Source: Limnoglobus roseus
Lineage (GTDB): Bacteria > Planctomycetota > Planctomycetia > Gemmatales > Gemmataceae
Assembly: GCF_008254045.1 (NCBI RefSeq)
Contig: NZ_CP042425.1
Span: 6,448,001 to 6,512,000, forward strand
Direction: 5' to 3'
Length of the DNA stretch: 64,000 bases
The notes under the pieces are model-generated. The model ran no database searches. It had not been told where the DNA came from and saw nothing but the letters and a program-made list of their open reading frames with translations. Of this stretch, positions 19,022 to 28,900 are shown one piece after another. Position numbers and translations under genes: made by a program. Positions within the stretch are counted from its first letter, which is position 1. Every line of letters begins with the position of its first letter.

Positions 19022-19966
19022 TCAAGTGTCGGTTCCCGCGGGAGTTGCTTGTGGCGGTCGATCCTGCTTCAGCGCGTCGCGGGCTCGCTCGTGCGCCCGC
19101 TTCTGCCGCACGAGGAAGGCGTGCAGGAATTCCGCCGCCAAGCCGTGCAGCATCAGCCGGTGCGCCGCGCCCAGCGTCGAACTCGGTACGATCGGGTGCT
19201 TGTTGTTCACCAGCCCGAGGTATCGGTGGTCGTTCAGCAGCGTTGTCGCGTACAGGGCGATGGTCTCGTCGAGCTGGAGGGAGTTGCACGCCCGCCAGAA
19301 GTCGCTGTCGGTCAGGAGCAGTTGGTACATCGGCGTGTAGATCTCAATGGCCGACTCGAGGTCGATGCGGTTGATCCAGCCGCACGGCATGTCCTCGATC
19401 GGGAAGTCGCCGTCGGTGATGCAGCCGAAGTCGAGCTCGCCCTTCGGCTGAAGTTCCAGCCCCTGTTCGTTGAGTTGCCGGTTGATCTCGATGATGAAGT
19501 TGAAGATGTTCAGGTCGTGCTGGAGGAAGACGTTCTTCGTCAGGTCGTGGAGCGTCTGCGGCCGCAAGCCGACGAACTCCATCCGCACCCCCTTCGCGTT
19601 GGCGGCGATGAACTGGAGCAGTTCGGTGCCGATGTGGAAGTGCCGCATTATGAGATAGTTGGCGTACGGCGACACGAACCACTTTAACCCCCAGTGGATC
19701 GAGTGGTGCAGCAGCCGTGTCGATGTCAGGAACCGCGGCATCACCGTCTTCAGCAGCTTGAAGGCGCAGATGGTCAGCCGGCAGAACGGCCGCACGACGG
19801 GCAGGAACCACTGCCGCGAGGTGGATGACACGTCGATCAGGAAGTTCGCCTTCGCGACCGCGTGCAGTGGCACGCTCGTGTCCAGGTACAGGGCCAGCCG
19901 CGGGTTCGGGTCGAGCGGATTGTGCTTGATCCGGTTCAGCTTTTCGGTGGCGTCGGTGGGCGGCAT
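19022..19966 (-). CDS. Uncharacterised helical protein in operon with ketosynthase-oxidase fusion
   Basis: 314 residues from ATG 19966. It is mostly helical with clustered His/Glu/Asp residues (MRHFHIGTELLQF, FLQHDLNIFNFIIEINRQL, DETIALYATTLLNDHRYLG, MLHGLAAEFLHAFL) and several hydrophobic helices near residues 60-105 that could associate with the membrane. It starts 35 bp after the stop of the ketosynthase III-oxidase gene on the same strand, so it is almost certainly co-transcribed and acts in the same pathway. I do not recognise the family. The His/acid spacing would be compatible with a metal site, but that is a guess. Confidence 0.7.
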   Translation of the reverse strand: MPPTDATEKLNRIKHNPLDPNPRLALYLDTSVPLHAVAKANFLIDVSSTSRQWFLPVVRPFCRLTICAFKLLKTVMPRFLTSTRLLHHSIHWGLKWFVSPYANYLIMRHFHIGTELLQFIAANAKGVRMEFVGLRPQTLHDLTKNVFLQHDLNIFNFIIEINRQLNEQGLELQPKGELDFGCITDGDFPIEDMPCGWINRIDLESAIEIYTPMYQLLLTDSDFWRACNSLQLDETIALYATTLLNDHRYLGLVNNKHPIVPSSTLGAAHRLMLHGLAAEFLHAFLVRQKRAHERARDALKQDRPPQATPAGTDT

Positions 19967-20001
19967 CGTTAGAAGTTCCCGATCTCTTCGAGTTGCAGCA
20001 C

Positions 20002-21894
20002 CTACAGGCGGGCGACCACCTTGGCCGCCGTCACGATCTCCTCCACTAACTGTTCGGTGAGGATGCCCGACTGCACCGCGGCGTCGAGCCGCTCGAAGTG
20101 GACGTCGTCGCTGGCCGAGTGGTACGCCAGGAACGACACCTGCTCCGGGGCGAGGTGCAGTTGCTCTCGGATGCGGGCCGCCCACCGGGCGGCCACCCGC
20201 CGGCCCAGCCCCTCGATGATGAACATCGCGCCGATCAGGTCGAACGGGTTCTCCCGGCTCGCACGGCCCAAAACGTATTCCGACAGGGCGGTGCTGCCGA
20301 TGTTCTTCCGGCCGCGGCGGATGTCCTCCACGTTCCCGCCGACGGAGGCGTAGTCCCGCTCGATCATCTCGAAGTCGCGGTGTTCGTCCCGCGAGTGGCC
20401 GATAAACGCGGACCGGAGCGGGAAGTGCTCGCGGGTGATGTTCGACGCCACCCGCGAGATCCACCGCGAACCGTCGATCACCTGTTGCCGCAGGTTGAAC
20501 AGCAAGTCACGGTAGTCTTGCAGGGTCAGCCGGCCGTCGTACATCTTCGCCACGATCGGTACCCGGTTCAGCCGCGTCTCGAACGCCGTCCACACGCCGG
20601 CGAGTTGCCGCACCAGCGACTCCTCAAGCGGCGACCCCGTCGTCTTGATGTCCGGCGGCTCGGACACGCTCGGCGGGACCGCGGCCGGGCGGGAATCGGC
20701 AGCATCGCCCCCGACGACGCGGAGGACAACGTACCCAAATAGGAAGCGACCGCTTTCGGGCACGATGCAGACGATCCGCTGGCCGGGCCGCAACTCGCCG
20801 CTGCGGAACAGGTCGCCGAGCATGAGCGGGAACGAGGCCGAGCCGACGTTGCCGGACGTGTACAGGTTGGTGAAGACCCGGTCCGGCGGGATCGTCAGCC
20901 CCCCGCGGGCGAACAGCTCGTTCGCCTGCTCGCGGAACAGGTGGGACGAGTAGTGCGTCACCCACCAATCGACCGCCTTCGGGTCGAGCTTCCCTTCTTC
21001 GATCAACTCGAACACGCCGTTCACGCACACGCGCACCACGTCGGGGAGCAGTTCAACGGTCTGGTGCAGGTTGATTGCGCCGGCGGCGGACGCGGTTGCG
21101 TAATCCGGGTGGTCGAGCCAGCCGACCGGCGGCGCCGCCAACACTTGATCGCGGTGGCCCACGAACATGCACGGGGGAAACTGGCCGGCGTACGACTTGA
21201 TGGTGATCGATTCCACCTCAAGCGCCAGGCCCGGCCCCGGGCTGGACTCGATGAGCAGCGCCCCTGCCCCGTCGGAAAGCATCCACCGCAGGAACTCCGT
21301 TTCGAACGGCAGTCGCTTGCCGTCGCCATAGCCCTGTGCCTGGAACCGCGACGCCTTCAGGAGCCGGCTCGCGAATTCGCTCGCGACGCACACTGCGTTG
21401 GCCGCCTCGCCGGCACCGACGGCGAGCGTCGCGTGTCGGAGGGCGACGACGCTGGACGCGCAGACCCCGTGGAGGGTGGCGATCTCGCACGGCGGAAGGC
21501 CGAGTTCTCCGTGAACCATGCTCGCGAAGCCGGGCAACGGGAGGTCGCCTTGGGACGTGGCCGCGACCAACAGCCGCACGTCCTTCAAGTCGAGCCGGCT
21601 GTTGGCGAGTGCGTCGCGGACGGCGTTCGCCGCCATCTGGGCGTTGGTGTGGGTTGTCCGCTGTTGGTCGTCAATCGCGTAATACCGCCCGACGATTTTG
21701 TTCTGCCGGAGAACGCGGTCCCGCAGCCCGGACGGCTTCGGACCGATCTGCCCCAACCGGGCCTCCATCCGTTCGTTCGTGACCCGCTCGCCCGGGAGAA
21801 ACTGTCCGGTCGCCGTGATGAAACAGGGATGTCGCACGGGTATGCCCTTAAGGAGGCGGATCGGAAGCACAAGTGAGCCGGGGTCGCTCGTCAT
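20002..21894 (-). CDS. Ketosynthase III (FabH/OleA-like) fused to heme-oxygenase-fold oxidase domain
   Basis: 630 residues, two enzymes in one chain. Residues ~20-395 form a 3-oxoacyl-ACP synthase III-like thiolase fold with Cys near 145 (HGVCASSVVAL), His near 314 (WWVTHYSSH) and Asn near 349 (TSGNVGSASF), the complete Cys-His-Asn triad. After a Pro/Ser linker, residues ~420-630 resemble heme-oxygenase-like (TenA/PqqC/UndA-type) domains: GHSRDEHRDFEMIERDY near 499-515, MFIIEGLG near 557-564, and YHSASDDVHFERLD near 591-604, giving His/Glu/Asp positions suited to a diiron site. It probably condenses acyl thioesters and then oxidises the product. Substrate and product are unknown. It is followed by a co-transcribed partner gene. 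Confidence 0.85.
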   Translation of the reverse strand: MTSDPGSLVLPIRLLKGIPVRHPCFITATGQFLPGERVTNERMEARLGQIGPKPSGLRDRVLRQNKIVGRYYAIDDQQRTTHTNAQMAANAVRDALANSRLDLKDVRLLVAATSQGDLPLPGFASMVHGELGLPPCEIATLHGVCASSVVALRHATLAVGAGEAANAVCVASEFASRLLKASRFQAQGYGDGKRLPFETEFLRWMLSDGAGALLIESSPGPGLALEVESITIKSYAGQFPPCMFVGHRDQVLAAPPVGWLDHPDYATASAAGAINLHQTVELLPDVVRVCVNGVFELIEEGKLDPKAVDWWVTHYSSHLFREQANELFARGGLTIPPDRVFTNLYTSGNVGSASFPLMLGDLFRSGELRPGQRIVCIVPESGRFLFGYVVLRVVGGDAADSRPAAVPPSVSEPPDIKTTGSPLEESLVRQLAGVWTAFETRLNRVPIVAKMYDGRLTLQDYRDLLFNLRQQVIDGSRWISRVASNITREHFPLRSAFIGHSRDEHRDFEMIERDYASVGGNVEDIRRGRKNIGSTALSEYVLGRASRENPFDLIGAMFIIEGLGRRVAARWAARIREQLHLAPEQVSFLAYHSASDDVHFERLDAAVQSGILTEQLVEEIVTAAKVVARL

Positions 21895-22267
21895 CGTCAG
21901 CCCGCCCCCCCCGACGCCACAGACTACAATGCCGAGTCGCTCGCGCGAACCTTCTTCAGCCCCTGCGGCGCGGTACGCCGACCAACCCGTTGACTATTGC
22001 GGCCGGTTTCGGCAGCCTAAACCGTGGCGACAATTAGGATCCTTCCTTCTCAACTCACGTAACCTAGGGTCCTCGCTTCCCGTCATTTTTACGCGACCCG
22101 CCGGTGGGACCGCTTTTTTTGTGCATCCCATAAACGCAATCTACCTTTGCCGCCGACGGAAAGTGATCCTCCCGGAGGGTTCGGGTGCTACACCGGTCAG
22201 TGTGCTGGCGTAGCTCCAGAAGAACTTGGAGGCCCCTCGGCTTCATACTCGCTGAGGGCGTGATCGA
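21895..22267. other. Intergenic, no gene recognised
   Basis: About 370 bases upstream of the ketosynthase operon. It should contain that operon's promoter on the minus strand. No convincing promoter boxes, RNA or repeats were seen. Confidence 0.4.
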
Positions 22268-22796
22268 GTGACCGGAGCAGACCGGCCGTTCCAGCCAATC
22301 TACCCGAACTTCCCGGTCCCGGTCATGGCGATGACCGAGGCCGACTTGTTCTTCCGCGCGATCACCACTACTGGACGCAAAAACTCCCGGATCTCGACAC
22401 CGAGGGGCGGCCGGAACTTGAAGACGAACCGAAGTACGGCGTCATCCGGCTCGACAGCCGCGAGGACTTCGAGGGCGTCTTCACGCTTCTCGCCAAGTCG
22501 AAGTCCCCGTTCTTGCCGCAGGACCGGGAGGACGTGAGGTGGTTCGTCATGCAATACCGCGACGGCATCAAGCGGCTCCTCCCCGACCAGATCCCGTGCA
22601 AAGAGAACTTGGGCATCCTCGGGGCCGAACTGCTGCGGAACACGTCCGACACCGCGGCCGTCCTGCGCGGGCACGTGAAGACCGCGACCGACGTGCTACG
22701 GATTGCCGTCGCGATGAGAGGGGCGACGTGTCGCTCGCCGACGTCTGCAAGTTCCGTCGCTCCGAGCGGGCTATCTTTCTCGGCTGGGTGGAGTAG
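22268..22796 (+). pseudogene. Frameshifted remnant of an unknown planctomycete gene
   Basis: A GTG at 22268 opens YPNFPVPVMAMTEADLFF. One base is missing near 22370, after which the reading continues as HYWTQKLPDLDTEGRPELED, YGVIRLDSREDFEGVFTLL, REDVRWFVMQYRDGIKRLLP, IPCKENLGILGAELLR and VKTATDVLRIAVAMR. A second shift near 22725 leads to GDVSLADVCKF...SERAIFLGWVE and a TAG. Composition and continuity across two shifts show real former coding sequence. The VKTATDVLR...GDVSL pattern reminds me of large uncharacterised bacterial proteins, but I cannot name the family. Confidence 0.6.
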
Positions 22797-22842
22797 TGTC
22801 CTTTCAAGAACCCATCTTTGAAGCAATCGTGCGGGTGGAGTG

Positions 22843-24702
22843 TCATCCAACGTAGATGCCGTCGGCGATCGGCGTGTCGCCAAACGGCTCGGTGTAGTAA
22901 CCCGCTTGCAGGCCGTTGCCCGGCGTTCCGTTCGCGGCCGTGTACACCCGAATGGCCGCTGGCAGTTGCTCGCCGCTGCCGACGACCAGATCCAACCGCC
23001 CGTCCCGGTCCACGTCCCTCACTGCCGGCCGCACGCCGCCGCGCTGAGCCGCGTCGAAGGCGAAAAAGTTCGCCCACGGGCTGGCCACCGCCGCAACCGG
23101 GTTCTGGGTGAGCGTCGCCCCGTCGAGGACCGTGATTCGCGGGCCGCCGCCGGGACCGCCGCCGAAGATCACCTCCGCTTTGCCGTCGCCGTTCAGGTCA
23201 CCGGCCGCGATGTAGATGCCATTGCGGAGGCCGGCGAGGTCGGGGCCGCTGAAGGCGAAGAAGTCGTTCACGAATTTCTTCGGCGTCCCCGTCGCGACCG
23301 TCGAGCCGTCGAAGATTGCTACGCGGGGGCCGCCACCGAACCCGGCCCCGACGATCAGGTCGGCCGCCCCGTCGCCGTTGATATCCTCTGCCGCCACACG
23401 GGCTCCACCGCGGAACTGCATGTCGTCAATGCCGAAAAAGTTGGCTATCACCTTCGGCTCACCGGTCGCGAAACTGAAGACCACCACGCGACCGCCACCC
23501 CCTTGGTCCGGGGTGACAACCACGTCGGCATGCCCGTCTCGGTCCACGTCCGCCGCTGTCACGAACAGGCCGCCGGTGTAACTCGATTCGAATGCCGAGA
23601 ACGTGCCGCCCACCGGGGCACCGGTCTGGCCGTCGATGACTCGGACCTGCGACCCCGCCCCGGGGCCGGCCGCGAAGACAAGGTCGGGGTTGCCGTCACC
23701 GGTCACGTCCGCGATGGCCGACCGGACGGCGCTGGCCGTCTCGCCGAACGGGGAGTAAACGGCCCCCACCGGGACGAGTTGGTTGGCCGCGTTCTGACGG
23801 AACAGTTGCACCGACCCGCCCGGTTGACTCAGGGCGACCAAGTCGCTGGTGACGGTCGTCCAACCGGCTGGCGCGGCCGACGTAATGGGCGCCGTGGCCG
23901 TCGGTGGGCTAGTTGCCGTTTCGCTGGCGGTCCACCCGATGTCTTGGAGGACGGCGTAATCGATGTTCGTGAATCCGTACCGTTTGCCGGAAACGATTCG
24001 CGGCTGAAGGGACGCTTCGGCCCCGTGATCCTGCGTGCCCTGGACCAGGTGCGAGTGGTCGGTGGACAGGCGCAGCGGGTCGCCGCCGTTAGCGGCCGTG
24101 GCGTTTGCTCCGGTGAACGTGTTCCCGGACACGAGGTTGAAGTACTGGGGGGCCGTGCCGATGCCGAGGAGGTGGCCGAGTTCGTGCGTTGCGACCGTGT
24201 AAAAATCGGTCTGGCCCCGCGCCGGGGCGTTCGCCGAGAAGTTCCAGTTCAAGTCGAGGTCGAACGCGATCGACCCGCCCCACAGGGAGAAGCCGGCCGC
24301 GCCGCGGGTCTTGACGAGATTCAGCCAGTCCGAGTCGCCGCCGGCCTTGTACCCGCCGAATCCGCCCTCGCCGGCCTCCGCAGCGTCCAGGTTGTACGCC
24401 CCGACGTAGACGACGATCGTGTCGGCCGGGACGGTCGGGTTTTTGATCTCGGTCTGTTCTCCGGACGACGGGTTGTTGAGCAGCAGGCTCCACGTGTTGC
24501 CGCCGGCCGGGGCGATGGCGGCGAAGTCGGTGTCGAGGCGAGAAACAAGCTCGGCCCCGGCCTGTTCGAGGGCCGTGCGACGAGAAGCGTCGGCGAAAAA
24601 ACCGTTGGCGTCGAGCGAGTAATCGAACTGTAAGCTAACCGCCGGGACGAGGCGATTGTCCAGAGATTCGACGGCGAGAACGGAGCGCGAGCGGCGACGC
24701 AT
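22843..24702 (-). CDS. Exported matrixin-like metalloprotease with FG-GAP/VCBS repeats
   Basis: 619 residues from ATG 24702; this start puts the export-associated motif VESLDNRLVPA about 15 residues in, as in the two other exported proteins here. Residues ~25-270 form a metalloprotease-like domain with THELGHLLGIGTAP (HExxHxxG plus a further ligand region) and NIDYAVLQDIGW near its end, typical of matrixin-like secreted proteases. Residues ~300-619 are FG-GAP/VCBS beta-propeller repeats with Ca-binding-like DVTGDGNPDLV, DVDRDGHADVV, DINGDGAADLI and DVDRDGRLDLV. The chain ends in GIYVG. It is divergent from the giant adhesin gene, whose C-terminus is paralogous. Confidence 0.85.
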   Translation of the reverse strand: MRRRSRSVLAVESLDNRLVPAVSLQFDYSLDANGFFADASRRTALEQAGAELVSRLDTDFAAIAPAGGNTWSLLLNNPSSGEQTEIKNPTVPADTIVVYVGAYNLDAAEAGEGGFGGYKAGGDSDWLNLVKTRGAAGFSLWGGSIAFDLDLNWNFSANAPARGQTDFYTVATHELGHLLGIGTAPQYFNLVSGNTFTGANATAANGGDPLRLSTDHSHLVQGTQDHGAEASLQPRIVSGKRYGFTNIDYAVLQDIGWTASETATSPPTATAPITSAAPAGWTTVTSDLVALSQPGGSVQLFRQNAANQLVPVGAVYSPFGETASAVRSAIADVTGDGNPDLVFAAGPGAGSQVRVIDGQTGAPVGGTFSAFESSYTGGLFVTAADVDRDGHADVVVTPDQGGGGRVVVFSFATGEPKVIANFFGIDDMQFRGGARVAAEDINGDGAADLIVGAGFGGGPRVAIFDGSTVATGTPKKFVNDFFAFSGPDLAGLRNGIYIAAGDLNGDGKAEVIFGGGPGGGPRITVLDGATLTQNPVAAVASPWANFFAFDAAQRGGVRPAVRDVDRDGRLDLVVGSGEQLPAAIRVYTAANGTPGNGLQAGYYTEPFGDTPIADGIYVG

Positions 24703-25964
24703 GGCAGTGCTACGGGGGTGTTGTTCTTCCAAGTGGCAGTCCTGCCGACGATTCATTCCGTTACCCCAGGCGCGCAGATTCCCGGCCGTGGCAGGGCCAC
24801 GGAAGGACCGACGCAGCAATCCGAACTGGGGAAATTCGCCCGAACCCGGCCTCACGCCAGGAAGGGACGGATGGGTCAACTATTTGAAGATCAAACGATG
24901 GCGGACGAGGGGACCGCTAGATACGAGTAATCCGTTCGACTGTAGCACTCAATCCCATCGCATTTTTTCCTTCTCATCGATTGTTCCGGTTCCGCGATAT
25001 CCGCCTGCCAGTGGAGACAAAAGTTGACGGGTTGGAGCAAAAGTTTGACTGTTACTAAAATCATCCGGTCGACATTGTTCCTGTACATCACCAATAGAAC
25101 CGCTGTCGGATCTGTGCTGATTATCGTTGCGATGGGGAAGATTTTTGCCCTCCCTATCGCGTCAATTGAATTGCGATCAGTAGCGAGAAAAACTATTGAT
25201 AATACAAGTGTTATTTCGATTGTCGCTTTTGACTTGCTTGAGTTGATACCTGACATTTTAGCATGATCAAGCCCTCCTTCCCGGGACGCAAAAAGGAATG
25301 CCACAACAGCCCGATGGTCACTAATGAGAGGCAAGTAGCAGCGAGATTTATATTATTGATTAATTGTAATTGCTTATAATCGTCCTGTTTATTGTTAAGA
25401 ACCGTTAGCAGGCTTCGTATCGCTGAAGAGTAACTCTGAGACGGAATCTATTTTTTTGCTCAAGACCAGTTGTTCATCAACTTCGATCGGCTAGCATAGG
25501 CATTGCATTCTACTTCCCTCGCCTAATTTATTTCGTTGGTCGGAATGCACCCTGAGTTGATTTTATAATTTTAAGATTATTTTATCGCCTTGCCTCGCCG
25601 ATTTTTCCCCCGACGACCAGACGGCTTTTTATACCGACGAGTAAGAAGGTACCCGAATCTCTCGGTTTTGTCTCTTTCCTACCGATGTGCATCTTCATGA
25701 TGACACTTCATTCCGTTTCGTTGAAATTTTCATTGCTAGCCACCTAGTCTGAGCCGTGATGAAAGTGAATAGATAGGCTAGTGGCGCAAATATTTTCCTT
25801 GACGAAAATTCCAGCGATCATGCGGATATGTCCGCAATTTGAAAATTCGACAAATATACAGTCTCTCAATCATTTGCCATTAAGAGGCTGGTGGTTCTTC
25901 GTGTTTGTCCCCCAACTTTCGCTTTCATTTTTGTGACGGCGATTCAACAATCTGGAGGTCCTCA
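24703..25964. other. 1.26 kb divergent intergenic region, strongly AT-rich from about 24930
   Basis: This gap lies between the divergent start codons of two exported FG-GAP proteins. From ~24930 to ~25880 the base composition drops abruptly to AT-rich with runs such as TTATAATTTTAAGATTATTTTA near 25560, unlike anything else in the window. A minus-strand frame at 24891-25256 contains a hydrophobic stretch, but it has no ribosome site or recognisable family, and I do not call it a gene. The region probably holds both promoters. It may also be foreign or structural DNA. Confidence 0.6.
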
Positions 25965-28900
25965 ATGAACTTCTTCCGCTGGCTTCGCACTGCCACCACT
26001 GGGCTCCAAAACCTGTTCCCGTCGTGGTTGCAAGGTAAGCGGGCGAAGAAGGCATGGCGGGCTTCCCGATCGTCCTCAAGCAAGTGGCAGTCGCGGTTCT
26101 TCAGCTTGGAAATGCGGGAGCGGCTGGCCGCTATTTTGGGCATGGGCCACGGGATCGGTAGCCTGACCGGGGGCGGCAACCGCGCCAGGCTCTCGATACT
26201 CGGCCTTGAGGATCGGGTTACCCCGGCGGCGCCGACCCTTCTCGTAAACCCGACCACCCAGACTTTCACCGAGGACGCGCCGGCGAAGCTCATCGCGTCG
26301 GCGTCCACGATTGTTGATGCCGACGACGACGTGGTGCTTTTGCAGGCCCAGATCACCGGAAATTTCGTACCGACAGAAGACGTACTGAGCATGGACTCGG
26401 TGCCGGGTTTGTCGGCAAGTTTTAATGCCGCCACGGGACAGCTGACAATCGCGACGCCCGGGGGCACTCCCGCTTCGGACGAGTTGTTTACGCAGGGTCT
26501 ACAAGCGATCCGTTACGTCAACACTAACACCGGGAACCCGTCCGGTGCCACGCGGACCGTCCAGTTCTCCGTAACGGATACCACCCTCAACGACGGCGAC
26601 GCGACGTCGGTGACCTCCTCTCAATCGTTACAGGTCCAGCCGCTCAACGATGCGCCGACAGTTGCGGCTCCCGCAAGTCTCTTGAAGGTCGCGGTGAACA
26701 AAACCTTACCGGTCGCCGGCTTGTCCGTGGCGGACGTCGATGCGGCCGGTGGGGCCATTACCGTCTCCTTGGGTGTAACGGCCGGAACCCTGACTGTCCG
26801 CAATGACGTGGTCGGTGGGTTGGCCGCCGGCGACATCGCCACCAACAACACGGCCTCGGTCACGCTCACGGGGACGCTCACCTCGATCAACGCCACACTG
26901 TCGGCGGCCAATGGCGTGACGTTCACGCACAGCGCCGTCGCGCCTACCGTCACCCTCACCATCGGGGCGAACGACGGCGGCAACACGGGCGACGGCGGTG
27001 CCTTGTCAGCCGTACCCGCGACCCTCACGATCAACGTCCTGGGTCAGCCGACGACCGTTTACGTCGATCCCGCCTTCGCGAGCATGACCCAGGGCACGGA
27101 CCCCGCCGGCCCGGCCGTTGGCATCGGGTACGACGCCTTCGCCGCGATTCAAGACGCCATCGGTGCGGTGGCAACCGGCGGGACGGTAAACGTCGCAGCG
27201 GGCACGTACAACGAAGACGTCATCGCGAACGTGGACGGCCTGAAGCTTCTGGGCGCGGGACCCAACCTGTCGGTCATCAGTGGGCCGATCGGCGGCGTGA
27301 GCACGACCGTGGGAATCTCGGCCAGCAACGTCGAGGTGGCCGGGTTCACGATCACCCGCGCGGGGAACAACACGACGGATTGGAACAATCCCAATTTGAA
27401 CTCAGCCGGTATCGCGATCCAGGGCCAGGCGCTCACCGGGGCGTTGATCCACGACAACCTGATCACGGGCATGCGGACCGGGATCGACATCAACAATAGC
27501 AACGGCCACACCGTCCGCGACAACGTCATCACGAACAACCACACGGGGTTCATCCTCCGCAACCAGACCGACAACTTGGTCGTGACCGAGAACGCGATCA
27601 CTGCTAACCGCACTGTGGGCGTCCTGTTCTTGGACGGCAGTGGCGGCACGAACTCCCCGCTCCAACAGTCGGCGAACAGCCGATTCTTCAACAACGACAT
27701 CAGCGGCAACTGGTACGGCCAAGTCGTCGATCGCCAGACCGGCGGCAGCATCCCCGCGGCCGGCACCAACGTCAAAGATTTCAGCGGCAACTGGTTCGGA
27801 ACGGGTTCGCCGATCATCACCACGGCGAACAGTGCGGAATCTGGTTATGCCGCCTTGATCCCGACGGTGTTCGGGGGAACGGCCACGGCCCCCGGCGGTC
27901 AACCGGACGTTGCCGGGCCGGCGTCGGCGAACTTCGACCTCGCCCCGTGGCTCAACAGTGGCACGGACACCAGTGCGGCGTACGGCTTCCAGGGGAACTT
28001 CGCCAGCCAGACGATCACCACCATTGGGACACAGGCCGGGACGGCGGGCCGCCTCCAAGAGGGGATTGACATCGCCTCGGCTTCCCCCCGAACACTGATC
28101 GTCCGCGGTGGAGCGTACGTCGGTGGAGCCGACGCCACGGCGGCCGGTCGCGACGTTACGCTTGACACGGTCGGGGCAACGGGGACGCCGGGCACCGGCG
28201 TCGTCGATTTGACCGGGAACCTCGCCCTGAACGCCGGGGACACCCTTCGGGTTCAACTCAACGGCCTGACCGCCGGGACCGGGTACGACCAGATTAACGT
28301 GACCGGCACGGCGAACATCACCGCCGCGACTCTCACCGTCGCCCGCGGGTTCACCCCGACGCCCGGGGCGGTGTTCACGATCCTGACGGCGACCGGCGGG
28401 GTCAGCGGCACGTTCGCCGGGTACGCAGAAGGGGCGACGATTACCCTGAGCGATCTGCCGTTCACGATCCACTATGCGGCGAACGCGGTGACGCTCAGTT
28501 TGGTCCGCCCGACGCAGGTGTGGGTCAACGACAACTTTACCGAGGAGGCGGACACGTCCGGCGGCGGGGCCGGGCTTCAGGCCGGGGACACCGTCGGCGG
28601 GGACGGGGTGACGGGCAAGATCTTCGGGTACAACGCATTCGCCAGTGTGCAAGCCGGTGTCGACGCCGCGGCCGCGTCTGGGACTGTCACCATCTTGGCC
28701 GGGACGTACGTCGAAGACGTAACCATCACTACGCCGAACCTGACGCTCCGCGGCGACGGGACGACGGCGGTGTACGCCCCAACGGGGGTCGTCGGCCCGG
28801 CGGCGGTCCTCAAGGGGGCCAAGAACGGCAGTGCGACCACGCTCACGATCCAGGCCAACGGCGTTGTCGTCGATGGCCTCACGATCACCCGCGACGGGAA

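Noticed and set aside
24891..25334. 147-codon minus-strand frame in the AT-rich gap
   Set aside because: Long frames are not surprising by chance on this length; there is no ribosome site, no recognisable domain, and codon use is unlike neighbours. Described within the intergenic entry instead.
25905..25964. Earlier start (TTG 25905) for the giant protein
   Set aside because: No ribosome site, while ATG 25965 has GGAGG at ideal distance.
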